Position numbers and translations under genes: made by a program. A stretch of DNA of 64,000 nt from Streptomyces koelreuteriae (lineage in GTDB: Bacteria > Actinomycetota > Actinomycetes > Streptomycetales > Streptomycetaceae): assembly GCF_018604545.1 (NCBI RefSeq), contig NZ_CP075896.1, positions 1,550,001-1,614,000 of the forward strand, in the 5' to 3' direction. Below, in pieces: positions 15,427 to 24,470 of the stretch. The first letter of the stretch is position 1. Every line of letters begins with the position of its first letter. The notes under the pieces are model-generated. The model did no database searches. It saw only the letters and a program-made list of their open reading frames with translations, and had not been told where the DNA came from.

Positions 15427-15688
15427 GGCGGGCGGCTGCCCGGCCCCGTAAATTACTCATCGGTCACCGAGGGGCACAACCATCTGCTCAGGATCCACAC
15501 AGTATGTGTAAGGGGCCACGGTCCCTGGCGGTCCTCCCCAGTGGGGAGAAGGCCGGGTCCATGGGGATGAGTTCCGGCCCCGCCACTTCACCGGGCAGCA
15601 CGAGGTGCTGGCTTTATCCGGCCCATACCTTCGAATCGACAGGGGGCGGCAGGGGGCCGCCACCGCTGTACGAGGGGGCGAGCCCGTC
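15427..15688. promoter_or_regulatory. divergent promoter region between DUF1697 and MMPL genes
   Basis: With the hairpin at 15386-15426, this makes a 316-base gap without a gene. It holds AT-richer patches that could be -10 regions (around TAAATTACTCAT near 15449-15460 and TATGTGTAA near 15502-15510) and a GAGGGGG ribosome site at 15672-15678 for the MMPL gene. No tRNA or further ORF is supported. Confidence 0.4.
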
Positions 15689-17941
15689 ATGGGGAACGGA
15701 GAAGCGCGGGTGCGGGGCTTTGCGGCCCGGGCCGGCGGCTGGAGCGCCCGGCACCGATGGGCCGCCGTCGGCATCTGGGTGCTGTTCGTCGTCCTGGCGG
15801 TGGGGCTCGGTTCGGCGGCCGGCCGGGTCGACGTCAAGGACAGCGACCAGCTCAAGGGGGAGACCCACACCGCCGCGCGGATCATCGAGGACGCCGGGAT
15901 CGACGAACCGGCCGGTGAGAGCGTCCTGATCCAGGCCAGGGGCGGTGGTCTCAAGGCCACGGACGCCGAGTTCAGGAGCGCCGTGACCGCCGTGGTCTCG
16001 GCCGTCGAGGGGACCGGCGAGGTCACCGACGTGACCTCGCCGTACGACACGAAGACGATCTCGAAGGACGGGCGCAGCGCGCTCGTGCAGTTCGACATGC
16101 GCGGCGCGGCGGACACCGCGGGCGAGCGGGTCGAGCCGGTGCTGAAGGCCGTCGAGGGCGTCCAGAAGGACCACGCGTCGCTGCGGATCGAGGAGATCGG
16201 CGGCGCCAGCATGATGAAGACGTTCGACGACGCCTTCGGGGACGACTTCAAGAAGGCCGAGTACTCCGCGGTGCCGGTGGCCCTCGGCATTCTGCTGATC
16301 GCCTTCGGGGCGCTGGTGGCGGCGCTGCTGCCGGTGGCGCTGGCGGTCACCGCGATCATGGCGACGATGGGCCTGATGGGCCTCGTCAGCCATCTCCAGC
16401 CGATGAGCGACACCGCCAACTCCGTGATGCTGCTGGTCGGCATGGCGGTCGGCGTCGACTACTGCCTGTTCTATCTGCGCCGGGAGCGTGAGGAGCGCGA
16501 GGCCGGCCATGACGCGCAGACGGCCCTGAGGATCGCCGCCGCGACCAGTGGCCGCGCGATCGTCGTCTCCGGTGTCACGGTCTGCGTGGCCATGGCGGGC
16601 ATGCTGTTCACCGGGCTCGCCGAGTTCGAGGCGATGGGTCTGGCCTCGCTGATGGTGGTGGCCGTGGCCATGGTGGGGTCCGTGACGGTGCTGCCCGCGC
16701 TGCTGTCGCTGCTGGGCGGGCGCGTGGAGAAGGGCCGTATTCCGTTCCTGCGCCGGCGCAAGCGGGGCGGCAGCCAGGACAGCCGGTTCTGGACGGCCGT
16801 GCTGCGGCGCGTCCTCGCCCGGCCCGTGATCGCCGCGGCGGTGGCGGCCGGTGCGCTGCTCGCCATCACGGCTCCCGCGCTCGGCATGAAGACGCAGCAG
16901 TTCACGCTGGACCAGGAGTTCGGCGACTCGCTGCCGATCGTGCAGACGTACAACCGGCTCAACGAGGCCTTCCCGGGCGGCTCGGAGCCGGCCGAGGTGG
17001 TCGTCAAGGCGGACGACATCAACGCGCCGGAGGTGAAGTCGGCGCTCGCCGACTTCCGTGACCGGGCGATCAGTTCGGGCGCCTCGCGCGGCCCGGTGGA
17101 GATCAAGCTGCACGACACGCAGAACGTCGCGTTCGTCTACGTCCCGCTGGTCGGCGGCTCCGACCAGGACAAGGCGGGCGCGAGCCTGGACACGCTGCGC
17201 GACGAGGTGCGTCCGGCCACGCTCGGCAGGGTCGACGGGGTCGAGGCGCCGATCACCGGACAGATCGCGGGGTCGAAGGACTTCAACGACCAGCTCGCCG
17301 GAGCCGTCGTCCCGGTCTTCGCGTTCGTGGTGGTCTTCGCCTTCGCGCTGATGCTGCTGTCGTTCCGCTCGCTGACGATCGCGCTCACCTCGATCGTGCT
17401 GAACCTGCTGTCGGTGGGCGCGGCCTACGGCATCCTCGTCGCGGTCTTCCAGCACGGCTGGGGCGCGTCCCTGGTGGGCGCGGAGGGCGTCGGCGCGATC
17501 ATCACCTGGCTGCCGCTGTTCCTGTTCGTGATCCTGTTCGGCCTGTCGATGGACTACCACGTGTTCGTGGTGTCCCGGATACGGGAGGCGCGGCTGCGGG
17601 GTCTGGAGACGAAGGACGCGATCCGGCACGGCGTGGTCACCACGGCCGGGGTCGTCACCAGTGCCGCGGTCATCATGGTCGCCGTGTTCGCGATCTTCGG
17701 GACGCTGTCCATGCAGTCCATGAAGCAGATGGGCGTCGGCCTCGCGGCGGCGGTGCTCATCGACGCGACGATCATCCGGGGTGTGCTGCTGCCGGCGGTC
17801 ATGGCACTGCTCGGGGAGCGCAACTGGTATCTGCCGAAGTGGCTGCACCGGCTGCCGGACCTCACGCACGACGAGGCACCCCAGGCGGTCGTGGCCGGGC
17901 AGGGGGCGCGGGACGACGAGGGCGAGCCCGTCAGGGTCTGA
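15689..17941 (+). CDS. MMPL/RND family membrane transporter
   Basis: 750-residue MMPL-type exporter, with two repeats of one membrane segment, a large extracytoplasmic loop and a group of five segments. The first segment is WAAVGIWVLFVVLAVGLGSAAG, and the first multi-span block starts at YSAVPVALGILLIAFGALVAALLPVALAVTAIM. The proton-relay type motif GMAVGVDYCLFYLRRERE and its second-half counterpart GLSMDYHVFVVSRIREAR are present. ATG 15689 has a GAGGGGG site upstream; the frame is open from 15605. Substrates of such proteins are lipids or hydrophobic compounds; none can be named here. A strong terminator follows. Confidence 0.92.
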   Translation: MGNGEARVRGFAARAGGWSARHRWAAVGIWVLFVVLAVGLGSAAGRVDVKDSDQLKGETHTAARIIEDAGIDEPAGESVLIQARGGGLKATDAEFRSAVTAVVSAVEGTGEVTDVTSPYDTKTISKDGRSALVQFDMRGAADTAGERVEPVLKAVEGVQKDHASLRIEEIGGASMMKTFDDAFGDDFKKAEYSAVPVALGILLIAFGALVAALLPVALAVTAIMATMGLMGLVSHLQPMSDTANSVMLLVGMAVGVDYCLFYLRREREEREAGHDAQTALRIAAATSGRAIVVSGVTVCVAMAGMLFTGLAEFEAMGLASLMVVAVAMVGSVTVLPALLSLLGGRVEKGRIPFLRRRKRGGSQDSRFWTAVLRRVLARPVIAAAVAAGALLAITAPALGMKTQQFTLDQEFGDSLPIVQTYNRLNEAFPGGSEPAEVVVKADDINAPEVKSALADFRDRAISSGASRGPVEIKLHDTQNVAFVYVPLVGGSDQDKAGASLDTLRDEVRPATLGRVDGVEAPITGQIAGSKDFNDQLAGAVVPVFAFVVVFAFALMLLSFRSLTIALTSIVLNLLSVGAAYGILVAVFQHGWGASLVGAEGVGAIITWLPLFLFVILFGLSMDYHVFVVSRIREARLRGLETKDAIRHGVVTTAGVVTSAAVIMVAVFAIFGTLSMQSMKQMGVGLAAAVLIDATIIRGVLLPAVMALLGERNWYLPKWLHRLPDLTHDEAPQAVVAGQGARDDEGEPVRV

Positions 17942-17970
17942 TGCCCGCAGCGGGGGCTGATCCCCGCCAC

Positions 17971-18014
17971 TGAAAGGGCCCGTTGGTTGCTCCGGCAGCC
18001 AACGGGCCCTTTCA
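17971..18014. terminator. bidirectional terminator between MMPL and glycosyltransferase genes
   Basis: Arms TGAAAGGGCCCGTTGGTTGC (17971-17990) and its complement (17995-18014) pair over 20 positions with one G-U pair and a 4-base loop. The flanks give A-rich and T-rich ends (TGAAA/TTTCA). It lies between two convergent genes, so it can end transcription from both. Confidence 0.88.
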
Positions 18015-18048
18015 GCGGCGCCCACCGAGGGGCGGAGGAACGCCCCGA

Positions 18049-19248
18049 CTAGCCCTGACTGACCGGCAGTTCGGCCTCGATGAGGTCGGCCGCGCGGTGG
18101 GTGCCGCCCTCCTTGAGCAGCTCCGCCTGGGTCTTCAGGCGACGGGCGACCTCGGGGTCGTCGACGAGGGCGAGGGCCGCTTCGCGCAGGGCCTCGCCGG
18201 TCGCCTCCTCCGTGGCGAGGTACCGGGCGACGCCGAGGTTCCGGAGCATCTCCGCGTTGCCGAACTGGTCCACGGCCTGCGGTACGGCGATCATCGGCGT
18301 GGCGGTGGCGAGGCCCTCCTGACTGCCGCCCGCGCCGGCGTGCGTCACGAACAGGTCGGCCTGCTTCAGGATCGCCAACTGCGGCACCCAGGAGCGCACC
18401 TCGACATTCGCGGGGACGTCCCCGAGGTCGGCCGGGTCGACGTGCTTGCCGATCGACAGCACCAGATGCCAGCCGGGCAGATCGCCGAACGCCTTGACGC
18501 ATTCCCGGTAGAAGCCGGGCTGCTTGGTGAACGCGGACCCGAGGGAGACGAGGACGACCTTCTCGGCACCGGCCGGCCGCTGCCAGCCGCCCTCGGCGGG
18601 ACGCTCGCCCTGGCAGGCCCCGACGAAGGAGTACACGGTCTCGTCGACACGGTCCGCGTTCGGCTGGAGCGCCTTGGGGATCAGGACGATCGAGCGAGCG
18701 GGGCGGCCCGCGAACGGGTCGGGGTGCCGGGTGATCCCGTTCTCCTCCAGCCAGGCCTGGAACCGGGCGTAGTAGGCGCGCCCGCGCTCGGTCTTCCTCG
18801 GCTCCTCCCACATGGGCTCGGCGACCTCCTTCTCGTACCCCTCCCAGGCGACCATGGCCGGTGACAGGGAGATCGCGGGCACGCCCCAGCGGTGGGCGAG
18901 GACGCGGGCCGGGTAGGAGGCGATGTCGTGCAGCACGAGGTCCGGCTCGTCACCCTCGTAGGCCTCGATCAGCTGCGGGAGGGCCTGGATCGCGTCGTCG
19001 AGGAACGGCTCCACATTGTCCAGGAGCGTGCTCCCCCACGCCTCGGGGTCGTCGTCGGGCGAGGGCAGCGTGGAGTTCCAGGACTTCACCTCGGCACCGG
19101 TCTCCGCGATCTTCTCCGCGAAGACCGGCGGGATCGCGTAGGTCACCCGGTGGCCGCGCGCCACGAGCTCGCGGATCACCTCCAGGCTCGGGTTCACGTG
19201 GCCGTGGGCGGCGATGGAGAACATGGCGATGTGCGCGCGACTGGTCAT
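18049..19248 (-). CDS. macrolide-type UDP-glycosyltransferase (MGT family)
   Basis: 399-residue GT-B glycosyltransferase like OleD and S. lividans Mgt, which inactivate macrolides by glucosylation. The N terminus [23 protein letters not shown] carries the catalytic His15; the UDP-sugar site is near [31 protein letters not shown]. Length agrees with the family (about 390-420). It starts at ATG 19248, since the extra frame to 19284 reads through a palindromic control site. Self-protection or drug inactivation is the likely role, by family; the real acceptor is unknown. Confidence 0.88.
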   Translation of the reverse strand: MTSRAHIAMFSIAAHGHVNPSLEVIRELVARGHRVTYAIPPVFAEKIAETGAEVKSWNSTLPSPDDDPEAWGSTLLDNVEPFLDDAIQALPQLIEAYEGDEPDLVLHDIASYPARVLAHRWGVPAISLSPAMVAWEGYEKEVAEPMWEEPRKTERGRAYYARFQAWLEENGITRHPDPFAGRPARSIVLIPKALQPNADRVDETVYSFVGACQGERPAEGGWQRPAGAEKVVLVSLGSAFTKQPGFYRECVKAFGDLPGWHLVLSIGKHVDPADLGDVPANVEVRSWVPQLAILKQADLFVTHAGAGGSQEGLATATPMIAVPQAVDQFGNAEMLRNLGVARYLATEEATGEALREAALALVDDPEVARRLKTQAELLKEGGTHRAADLIEAELPVSQG

Positions 19249-19264
19249 GCGCCGACCGTACGCG

Positions 19265-19278
19265 AGACGAGACGTCTC
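19265..19278. promoter_or_regulatory. 14-bp palindromic operator candidate upstream of the glycosyltransferase
   Basis: ACGAGACGTCTCGT is a perfect palindrome ending 17 bases before ATG 19248 on the minus strand. Its place over the expected promoter or early leader suggests a repressor site. No regulator gene is adjacent. Confidence 0.5.
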
Positions 19279-19306
19279 GTGCAACTGTTTGAGCCACCGG
19301 CGCCGA

Positions 19307-19933
19307 TCAGGTGGTGGGGCAGCGCGCCGCCGTGCCTTCGACGCGGCGGCCGTCCCGGCCCTCGACCGTGACCGTCACCGGGTCGCCCCCGGGGGTCGAG
19401 ATCTCGGCGGCGGCGCCCGCGGTACAGATGAGCTGGGTCAGCGCGAGATCGGGCAGTGCGCCGGTGGAGGGCAGGGACAGTTCGACGGACACGCGGTCGC
19501 CCCGGGTGGTGACCTTCGCGAAGTCCGTGGCCTCGGCCGCCTGCGGGGCCTCCGTGGCAGGCGCCAGCGATGCCTCCGCGGTCGGTGTCCGCGTCGCCTC
19601 CGCCGCCGGAGGCGGGGCAGGGTCGGCCGGGGTGGCCGTCGGCCGGTCGGCCCCGGTCAGGGGCAGCAACGACTTCAGCCCAGAGGCCTGCTCCTCCGCC
19701 GTGGGCCCCTGCAGCAGTACCTCCACGGCCGAGGCCGCGCCGATCGGGGCGACGACCCTGCGGGGGACGGGCGAGAGCCTGCCGTCCGCCACGAAGTAGA
19801 CCCGTAGCGTCGGCACGACCCCGCCGGCGGGACCGCCCGCCTCCACCACTCCGGTGGCCGGGATACCGCAGGAGGCGAGCCCGCACAGCGCGGGGACGGC
19901 CAGCAGCGCGGCTCGGCGCCGGGCCGCCCTCAC
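19307..19933 (-). CDS. lipoprotein with GerMN domain
   Basis: 208-residue secreted lipoprotein. The signal sequence ends in the lipobox GLASC with Cys22. A GerMN-like domain follows ([41 protein letters not shown]), interrupted by an Ala/Pro/Thr-rich linker ([21 protein letters not shown]) before the last strands. GTG 19933 overlaps the histidine kinase stop by four bases. As with LpqB next to MtrAB, a lipoprotein coupled to a kinase probably modulates the sensor outside the membrane. Confidence 0.88.
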   Translation of the reverse strand: MRAARRRAALLAVPALCGLASCGIPATGVVEAGGPAGGVVPTLRVYFVADGRLSPVPRRVVAPIGAASAVEVLLQGPTAEEQASGLKSLLPLTGADRPTATPADPAPPPAAEATRTPTAEASLAPATEAPQAAEATDFAKVTTRGDRVSVELSLPSTGALPDLALTQLICTAGAAAEISTPGGDPVTVTVEGRDGRRVEGTAARCPTT

Positions 19934-21438
19934 CGGTGCTCCCCGTGGGCCGATTCGTCCCGCCGCAGCGGGAGTTCGACGGTGAACACCGCGCCGCCCT
20001 CCGGACGGTTGCCCGCCCGGACGCTGCCGCCGTGCACCCGGACGTTCTCCGCGGTGATGGCGAGACCCAGACCGCTGCCCTCGGTCCGGGTACGGGCGGT
20101 GTCCGACTTGTAGAACCGCTCGAAGACGTGCGGAAGGACGTCCTCGGGGATGCCGGGGCCGCTGTCCAGCACCTCGATGACCGCCGACCGCTCGCCGTCC
20201 GCGCGCAGGCGCAGCCGGACCGGCCGGGCGCCGTGCCGGAGCGCGTTGCCGACCAGGTTCGCCACCACGACGTCCAGCCGGCGCGGGTCGACCCGGCCGC
20301 GTACGGCGTCCGGCGGCGGCAGGTCGGCGTCCACCAGGTCCGCCCAGGCGCGGTCGGCGAGGGTGCGGCGCAGCGACTCGGCGAGGTCGATCTCGTCGAG
20401 GTGCAGCACCGCGGCGCCCGCGTCGAAACGGGAGATCTCCATCAGGTCGTCCACGAGACGGGCCAGTTTCACGGTCTCCTCGCTGATCAGCCGGACGGCG
20501 GTGGCGGTGTCCGGGTCGAGACGGGCGGCGTCCTCGTCGAGGACGTCGGTGACGGCCGCCATGGCGGCCAGCGGGGTGCGCAGTTCGTGCGAGACGTCCG
20601 CGGCGAACCGGCGGGCCCGGGCCTCCATGCCGCGCAGTTCGGCCACCGATTCCTCCAGGGCTGCCGCCGTCTCGTTGAACGTGTGGGACAGATCGGCGAG
20701 TTCGTCGGAGCCGTTGACCGCGAGCCGGGTGTCGAGCCGCCCTTCGGCGATGCTGCGGGTGGCGTGCCGCAGTGCGCGCACGGGCCGCAGCACCCCGCGC
20801 GCGGCGAGCAGCGCAAGCAGCACGGCGACGCCCAGCGCGGGCACGGTGGCCCGTTCCACGGCGGTGACCAGGGCGTCCACATAGCGCTGTTCGGTTGCCT
20901 GCGGCACTGTGAGGAAGACCTGGAGCCCGGAGGCGATCCCGCGGTTCTCGTCACCGGAGAAGGTGACCGACATGCCGACGACGAGCGAGGTGTGGTCGCC
21001 GGTATTCACCCGCTGGAAGACGGTGGCCGGGCTGGAGTCCACGGCCTCGCGCAGATCGGGCGTCAGCTCCTCGAAGGGGTCGCCGGGGCGGGACGTGGCG
21101 CTCAGGTCCTCGTAGCCGACCAGCACCCGCCAGCTTCCGGACGGCTCGGCGCGGGCCACGTCACCGGCGAAGCGCCGCAGTTCGGCCTCGGCCGGGGGAA
21201 AGGAGAGCTGCGGGGCGAGCCGGTCGACCTGGGTACGCAGCTGCTTGATCACGGTGTCCTGGCTCTGCTGGAGCACACCCGTGCGCGCCTCCCGGAAGCT
21301 CAGGGCGCCGGTGGTCGCCGCGGTGAGCGCGGCGACGAGCGCGAACGCCACCACCAGACGCGTGCGCAGCCCGCGCGGACGCGGGAACAGCCCGCGCAGG
21401 CGAGGGGCCGAGGCGCTTCTCGCGGGGAGGCTTCTCAC
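19930..21438 (-). CDS. sensor histidine kinase
   Basis: 502-residue membrane kinase. TM1 spans about residues 28-47 and TM2 about 197-216, with an extracytoplasmic sensor domain between. A HAMP linker (ARGVLRPVRALRHATRSIAEGRLDTRL) leads to the H-box VSHELRTPL with phospho-acceptor His284, the N-box (NLVGNALRHG) and G-boxes (DSGPGIPED, GSGLGLAI). GTG 21438 overlaps the regulator stop. Partner of the response regulator upstream and of the GerMN lipoprotein downstream. The signal is unknown. Confidence 0.93.
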   Translation of the reverse strand: MRSLPARSASAPRLRGLFPRPRGLRTRLVVAFALVAALTAATTGALSFREARTGVLQQSQDTVIKQLRTQVDRLAPQLSFPPAEAELRRFAGDVARAEPSGSWRVLVGYEDLSATSRPGDPFEELTPDLREAVDSSPATVFQRVNTGDHTSLVVGMSVTFSGDENRGIASGLQVFLTVPQATEQRYVDALVTAVERATVPALGVAVLLALLAARGVLRPVRALRHATRSIAEGRLDTRLAVNGSDELADLSHTFNETAAALEESVAELRGMEARARRFAADVSHELRTPLAAMAAVTDVLDEDAARLDPDTATAVRLISEETVKLARLVDDLMEISRFDAGAAVLHLDEIDLAESLRRTLADRAWADLVDADLPPPDAVRGRVDPRRLDVVVANLVGNALRHGARPVRLRLRADGERSAVIEVLDSGPGIPEDVLPHVFERFYKSDTARTRTEGSGLGLAITAENVRVHGGSVRAGNRPEGGAVFTVELPLRRDESAHGEHR

Positions 21439-22130
21439 GGGGACACGAACCGGTAGCCGAAGCCGCGCACGGTCTGGATGTAGCGCGGCTCCCGCGAGGG
21501 CTCGCCCATCTTGGCCCGCAGCCGTCGGACGCAGGCGTCCACCAGGCGCGCGTCGCCGTGGTAGCTGTGTTCCCAGACCGCTTCCAGGAGTTGCTGCCGG
21601 CTGAACACCTGGCCGGGTGCGGCGGACAGCGTCAGCAGCAGCCGCAGTTCGGACGGGGCGAGCGGGACCGGGTCGCCCCGCCAGGTGACGGCGTGCCCGG
21701 CGCGGTCGATGGCCAGCTCGCCGTAGGTGTCGATCTTCGGTATGCCGCCGTCGGCCGCCGCCACGGCCGTCGCCCGGCGCAGGACGGCCCGGATACGCGC
21801 CTCGAGGACCCGGGCCCGCACGGGCTTGACGACGTAGTCGTCGGCTCCGGCCTCCAGCCCTACGACGATGTCCACGTCGTCCCCGCGCGCGGTCGCCATG
21901 AGGATCGGCAGCGTCTGGTCCAGGGCGCGCATCGCGCGGCACACGTCCAGTCCCGGCATGCCGGGCAGCATCAGGTCGAGCACCACGACGTCCGGCCGGA
22001 AGGACCGCAGCCGCTCCAGTCCCTCCTCCCCCGTCTCGACGGCGGCGACGTCGTGCCCCTGGCGGCGCAGGGCGAGGGCGACTCCTTCACGGACGGCGCG
22101 GTCGTCTTCGATCAGCAGAACTCGTGGCAT
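21435..22130 (-). CDS. OmpR-family response regulator
   Basis: 231-residue regulator. The receiver domain begins MPRVLLIEDD, with phospho-acceptor Asp52 (VVVLDLMLPG) and the conserved Lys in DDYVVKP. The C-terminal winged helix has LAPSELRLLLTLSAAPGQVFSRQQLLEAVW and RLVDACVRRLRAKMGEP. ATG 22130 is used because family similarity starts there; GTG 22157, which has GGAG seven bases upstream, would add nine residues and may be the real start. First gene of a three-gene operon with kinase and lipoprotein. Confidence 0.92.
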   Translation of the reverse strand: MPRVLLIEDDRAVREGVALALRRQGHDVAAVETGEEGLERLRSFRPDVVVLDLMLPGMPGLDVCRAMRALDQTLPILMATARGDDVDIVVGLEAGADDYVVKPVRARVLEARIRAVLRRATAVAAADGGIPKIDTYGELAIDRAGHAVTWRGDPVPLAPSELRLLLTLSAAPGQVFSRQQLLEAVWEHSYHGDARLVDACVRRLRAKMGEPSREPRYIQTVRGFGYRFVSP

Positions 22131-22269
22131 GGGCTCAGTATCCGCAGGCCCGCGCACGGTTGGGCTCCTGTTACCGGATGATCACACAAGCCTTCCGACC
22201 TATCTTCGTAATCTTTCCGTTATCATTCGCGCTATGTTCGATCACATGACCCTCGCAATCTGAACGACC

Positions 22270-23166
22270 ATGACCGCGCACTCCACACCTCCGTCCCGCA
22301 GCCGCCGCAGGGGCCGCGGACCCACACACTCCACGAGCCGCCGCGGCCACAAGGGCCCGCTGTTAGCGGGCCTGTCCGCGCTGGCGCTGCTCGGGGTGGC
22401 CGGACTCGCCTCGGTGGAATGGACGTCGGCGAAGCGCGGAGGTACGGCGGCCGAGGCCGGCTCCGGACCGGCGACCGAGCCCGCGCCCGACTCCCCGTCC
22501 ACCACCGCCCCGGCCAGGCCCCTCACCCCGTCGGACCCGTCCTCCCCGACCGGCTCGCCCTCCCCCACCCTGCCTCCCTCTCCCACCGCACGGCCGAAGA
22601 TCCCCGCCACCGGCCCCGGCACCTTCACCGTCGCCCCCGGCTCGGGCCCCAAGACGGGGAAGGGCACGGCCCTGCGCTACCGGGTCGACGTCGAGGACGG
22701 CATCGACCTGTCCGCCCCGGACGTCGCCCGGCAGGTGGAGAACGTCCTGGCCGACCGGCGCGGCTGGACGGCGGACGGCCGCTCCGCCTTCCGGAGGGTG
22801 TCGAGCGGGCCCACCGACTTCGTCGTGAAGGTCGCCACCGCCGGGACCGTGGACAAGATCTGCGGGCAGTACGGCCTGGACACCGGCGGCGAGGTCAACT
22901 GCAACGTCGCCAAGAACGTCATGGTCAACCTCAAGCGCTGGCTCCTGGCGACTCCCGTCTACGCCAAGGACGTCAAGGCCTACCGGGCCCTCATCGTCAA
23001 CCACGAGGTCGGTCACTTCCTCGGCCACGGCCATGTCGGCTGCCCCGGCCCCGGCAAGCCGGCCCCCGCGATGATGCAGCAGATCAAGGGCATGCGCGGC
23101 TGCGCGCCCAATGTCTGGCCCTACGACGAGCAGGGCCGCTACCTCACGGGACCCGCCGTGCCATGA
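22270..23166 (+). CDS. DUF3152 protein with metzincin-like zinc motif
   Basis: 298-residue protein with a basic N terminus, one membrane or signal segment (PLLAGLSALALLGVAGLAS, about residues 30-48), a Pro/Ser/Thr-rich linker and a DUF3152 domain. The domain holds NHEVGHFLGHGHVGC, which fits HEXXHXXGXXH with His245, Glu246, His249 and His255, the zinc site of metzincin proteases. Two further Cys pairs (ICGQYG...VNC, GCPGPG...RGC) could form disulfides. It is therefore likely a secreted metalloprotease, although the family is formally of unknown function. It diverges from the response-regulator operon across an AT-richer promoter region. Confidence 0.88.
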   Translation: MTAHSTPPSRSRRRGRGPTHSTSRRGHKGPLLAGLSALALLGVAGLASVEWTSAKRGGTAAEAGSGPATEPAPDSPSTTAPARPLTPSDPSSPTGSPSPTLPPSPTARPKIPATGPGTFTVAPGSGPKTGKGTALRYRVDVEDGIDLSAPDVARQVENVLADRRGWTADGRSAFRRVSSGPTDFVVKVATAGTVDKICGQYGLDTGGEVNCNVAKNVMVNLKRWLLATPVYAKDVKAYRALIVNHEVGHFLGHGHVGCPGPGKPAPAMMQQIKGMRGCAPNVWPYDEQGRYLTGPAVP

Positions 23167-23189
23167 ACGGAGCCGGACCGGCGACGCCG

Positions 23190-24470
23190 TCAGCGCTGAT
23201 AGCGCGCCAGCACCAAGTTGCCGTCCTCCTCCAGCCGTTCGCGCAGTGCGCCGAGTCCGATGGCTCCGCTGTAGTACTCCTGGAGGGCCGGGGTCGCCAC
23301 CTTGTCCTTCCACTCGGGGTAGCCCCGCACCGTCTGCGCGGGTGCAGGGCGCAGGTGCTCGGCGAGGGCGGTGCCGGTGGCCCAGCCGTGCTCGGACGTG
23401 CGCAGGGCCGGATCGCTCAGAGCCTGGCGGCCCGTGGGCAGCATCCAGTCGCCGAGGGCGAGGCGGACCATGTTGGGCGGTCTGAGGAGGAAGTCGATGA
23501 AGGCGGCGGCCTCCTTCTTGTGCGGGCAGTCCTCGGCGACGGAGAGGGTCTGCGGGCTGACGCCCTGGGTGAGCCCTCCGGCGCCTGCGGGGGCGGGCAG
23601 CACCTGCCAGTCGAAGCCCTTCGGCGCCTGCTGCACGATCTGCTGACGGTAGGAGAAGCCGAGCGGGACCATCGCGTATCTGCCGCCGAAGAAGCCGGGC
23701 AGGGTGTCGGAGCCGCCGCTGCCCAGGGTCGTGGGCGAGGCGCTGCCGTCGGTGCCGGCCTGGGCGTGGATGGTGCGCGGCACCACCTGGTCGGCCTCCC
23801 CGAACCGGACCGTCACCTTGCCGTTCGCCCCGCGGTGGAAGAGCTGTCCGCCTGTTGAGAGGGAGAGGTTGAGCGTGGCCGAGACGGGCTCCTTCAGGGG
23901 CCAGGCGATGCCGTACTTCCCCCGGCCGCTGAGGCGTTCGGTGATCCGGCGGAACTCGGCCCAGCTCCATGGCTTCTCCGGGGTCGGGATCCGCACCCCG
24001 GACTGCCGGAGCCACTTGGCGTTGGCGATCAGCACGCGCGGTTCCTGGAGGAACGGCACGCCGTAGACGCCGTCCCCGAAGGTGGTCGTCTCCCAACTGC
24101 GCCGCGGGATGTCCGACTTCAGCCGCGCGGGCAGCAGGTCGGTGAGATCGGCCAGGTAGCCGCCGTAGGCGAAGTCCGCCAGGTCGTCGGAGGCGTCATG
24201 GATGATGTCGGGTGCCTCGCCGCCCTCGAAGGCGGTGAGGAGCTGGTCGTGGACGCTGTCCCAGGAGCCCTGGACGTACTCGACGCGGATGTCCGGGTGG
24301 GTGGCGTTCCACTCCTTCACCAGCGCCTTGTTGGCCTCGACGGACTCCTCCTGCCAGGCCAGGGACTGGAAGCGCAGGGTGATCCGGCCGTCGTCGCGGG
24401 TGCCGCCGGAGGAGCAGCCGGCGAGGAGCAGCAGCAGGACCAGGGCCAGGGCCGGCAGACGGGCGCGCAT
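23190..24470 (-). CDS. sugar ABC transporter substrate-binding lipoprotein
   Basis: 426-residue extracellular binding protein (family 1). The lipobox LLAGC places the lipidated residue at Cys19. The mature part has the usual features ITLRFQSLAWQEESVEANKALVKEWNATHPDIRVEYVQGSWDSVHDQLLTAFEGGEAPDIIH. The ATG at 24470 overlaps the stop of the upstream permease. Sugar identity cannot be told. It ends 23 bases from the convergent DUF3152 gene. Confidence 0.9.
   Translation of the reverse strand: MRARLPALALVLLLLLAGCSSGGTRDDGRITLRFQSLAWQEESVEANKALVKEWNATHPDIRVEYVQGSWDSVHDQLLTAFEGGEAPDIIHDASDDLADFAYGGYLADLTDLLPARLKSDIPRRSWETTTFGDGVYGVPFLQEPRVLIANAKWLRQSGVRIPTPEKPWSWAEFRRITERLSGRGKYGIAWPLKEPVSATLNLSLSTGGQLFHRGANGKVTVRFGEADQVVPRTIHAQAGTDGSASPTTLGSGGSDTLPGFFGGRYAMVPLGFSYRQQIVQQAPKGFDWQVLPAPAGAGGLTQGVSPQTLSVAEDCPHKKEAAAFIDFLLRPPNMVRLALGDWMLPTGRQALSDPALRTSEHGWATGTALAEHLRPAPAQTVRGYPEWKDKVATPALQEYYSGAIGLGALRERLEEDGNLVLARYQR

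Noticed and set aside
15614-18811. 1065-codon open frame on the minus strand opposite the MMPL gene
   Set aside because: It is antisense to a clear MMPL gene and the 3' part of the glycosyltransferase and has low-complexity Arg/His/Asp-rich sequence typical of GC-rich shadow frames.
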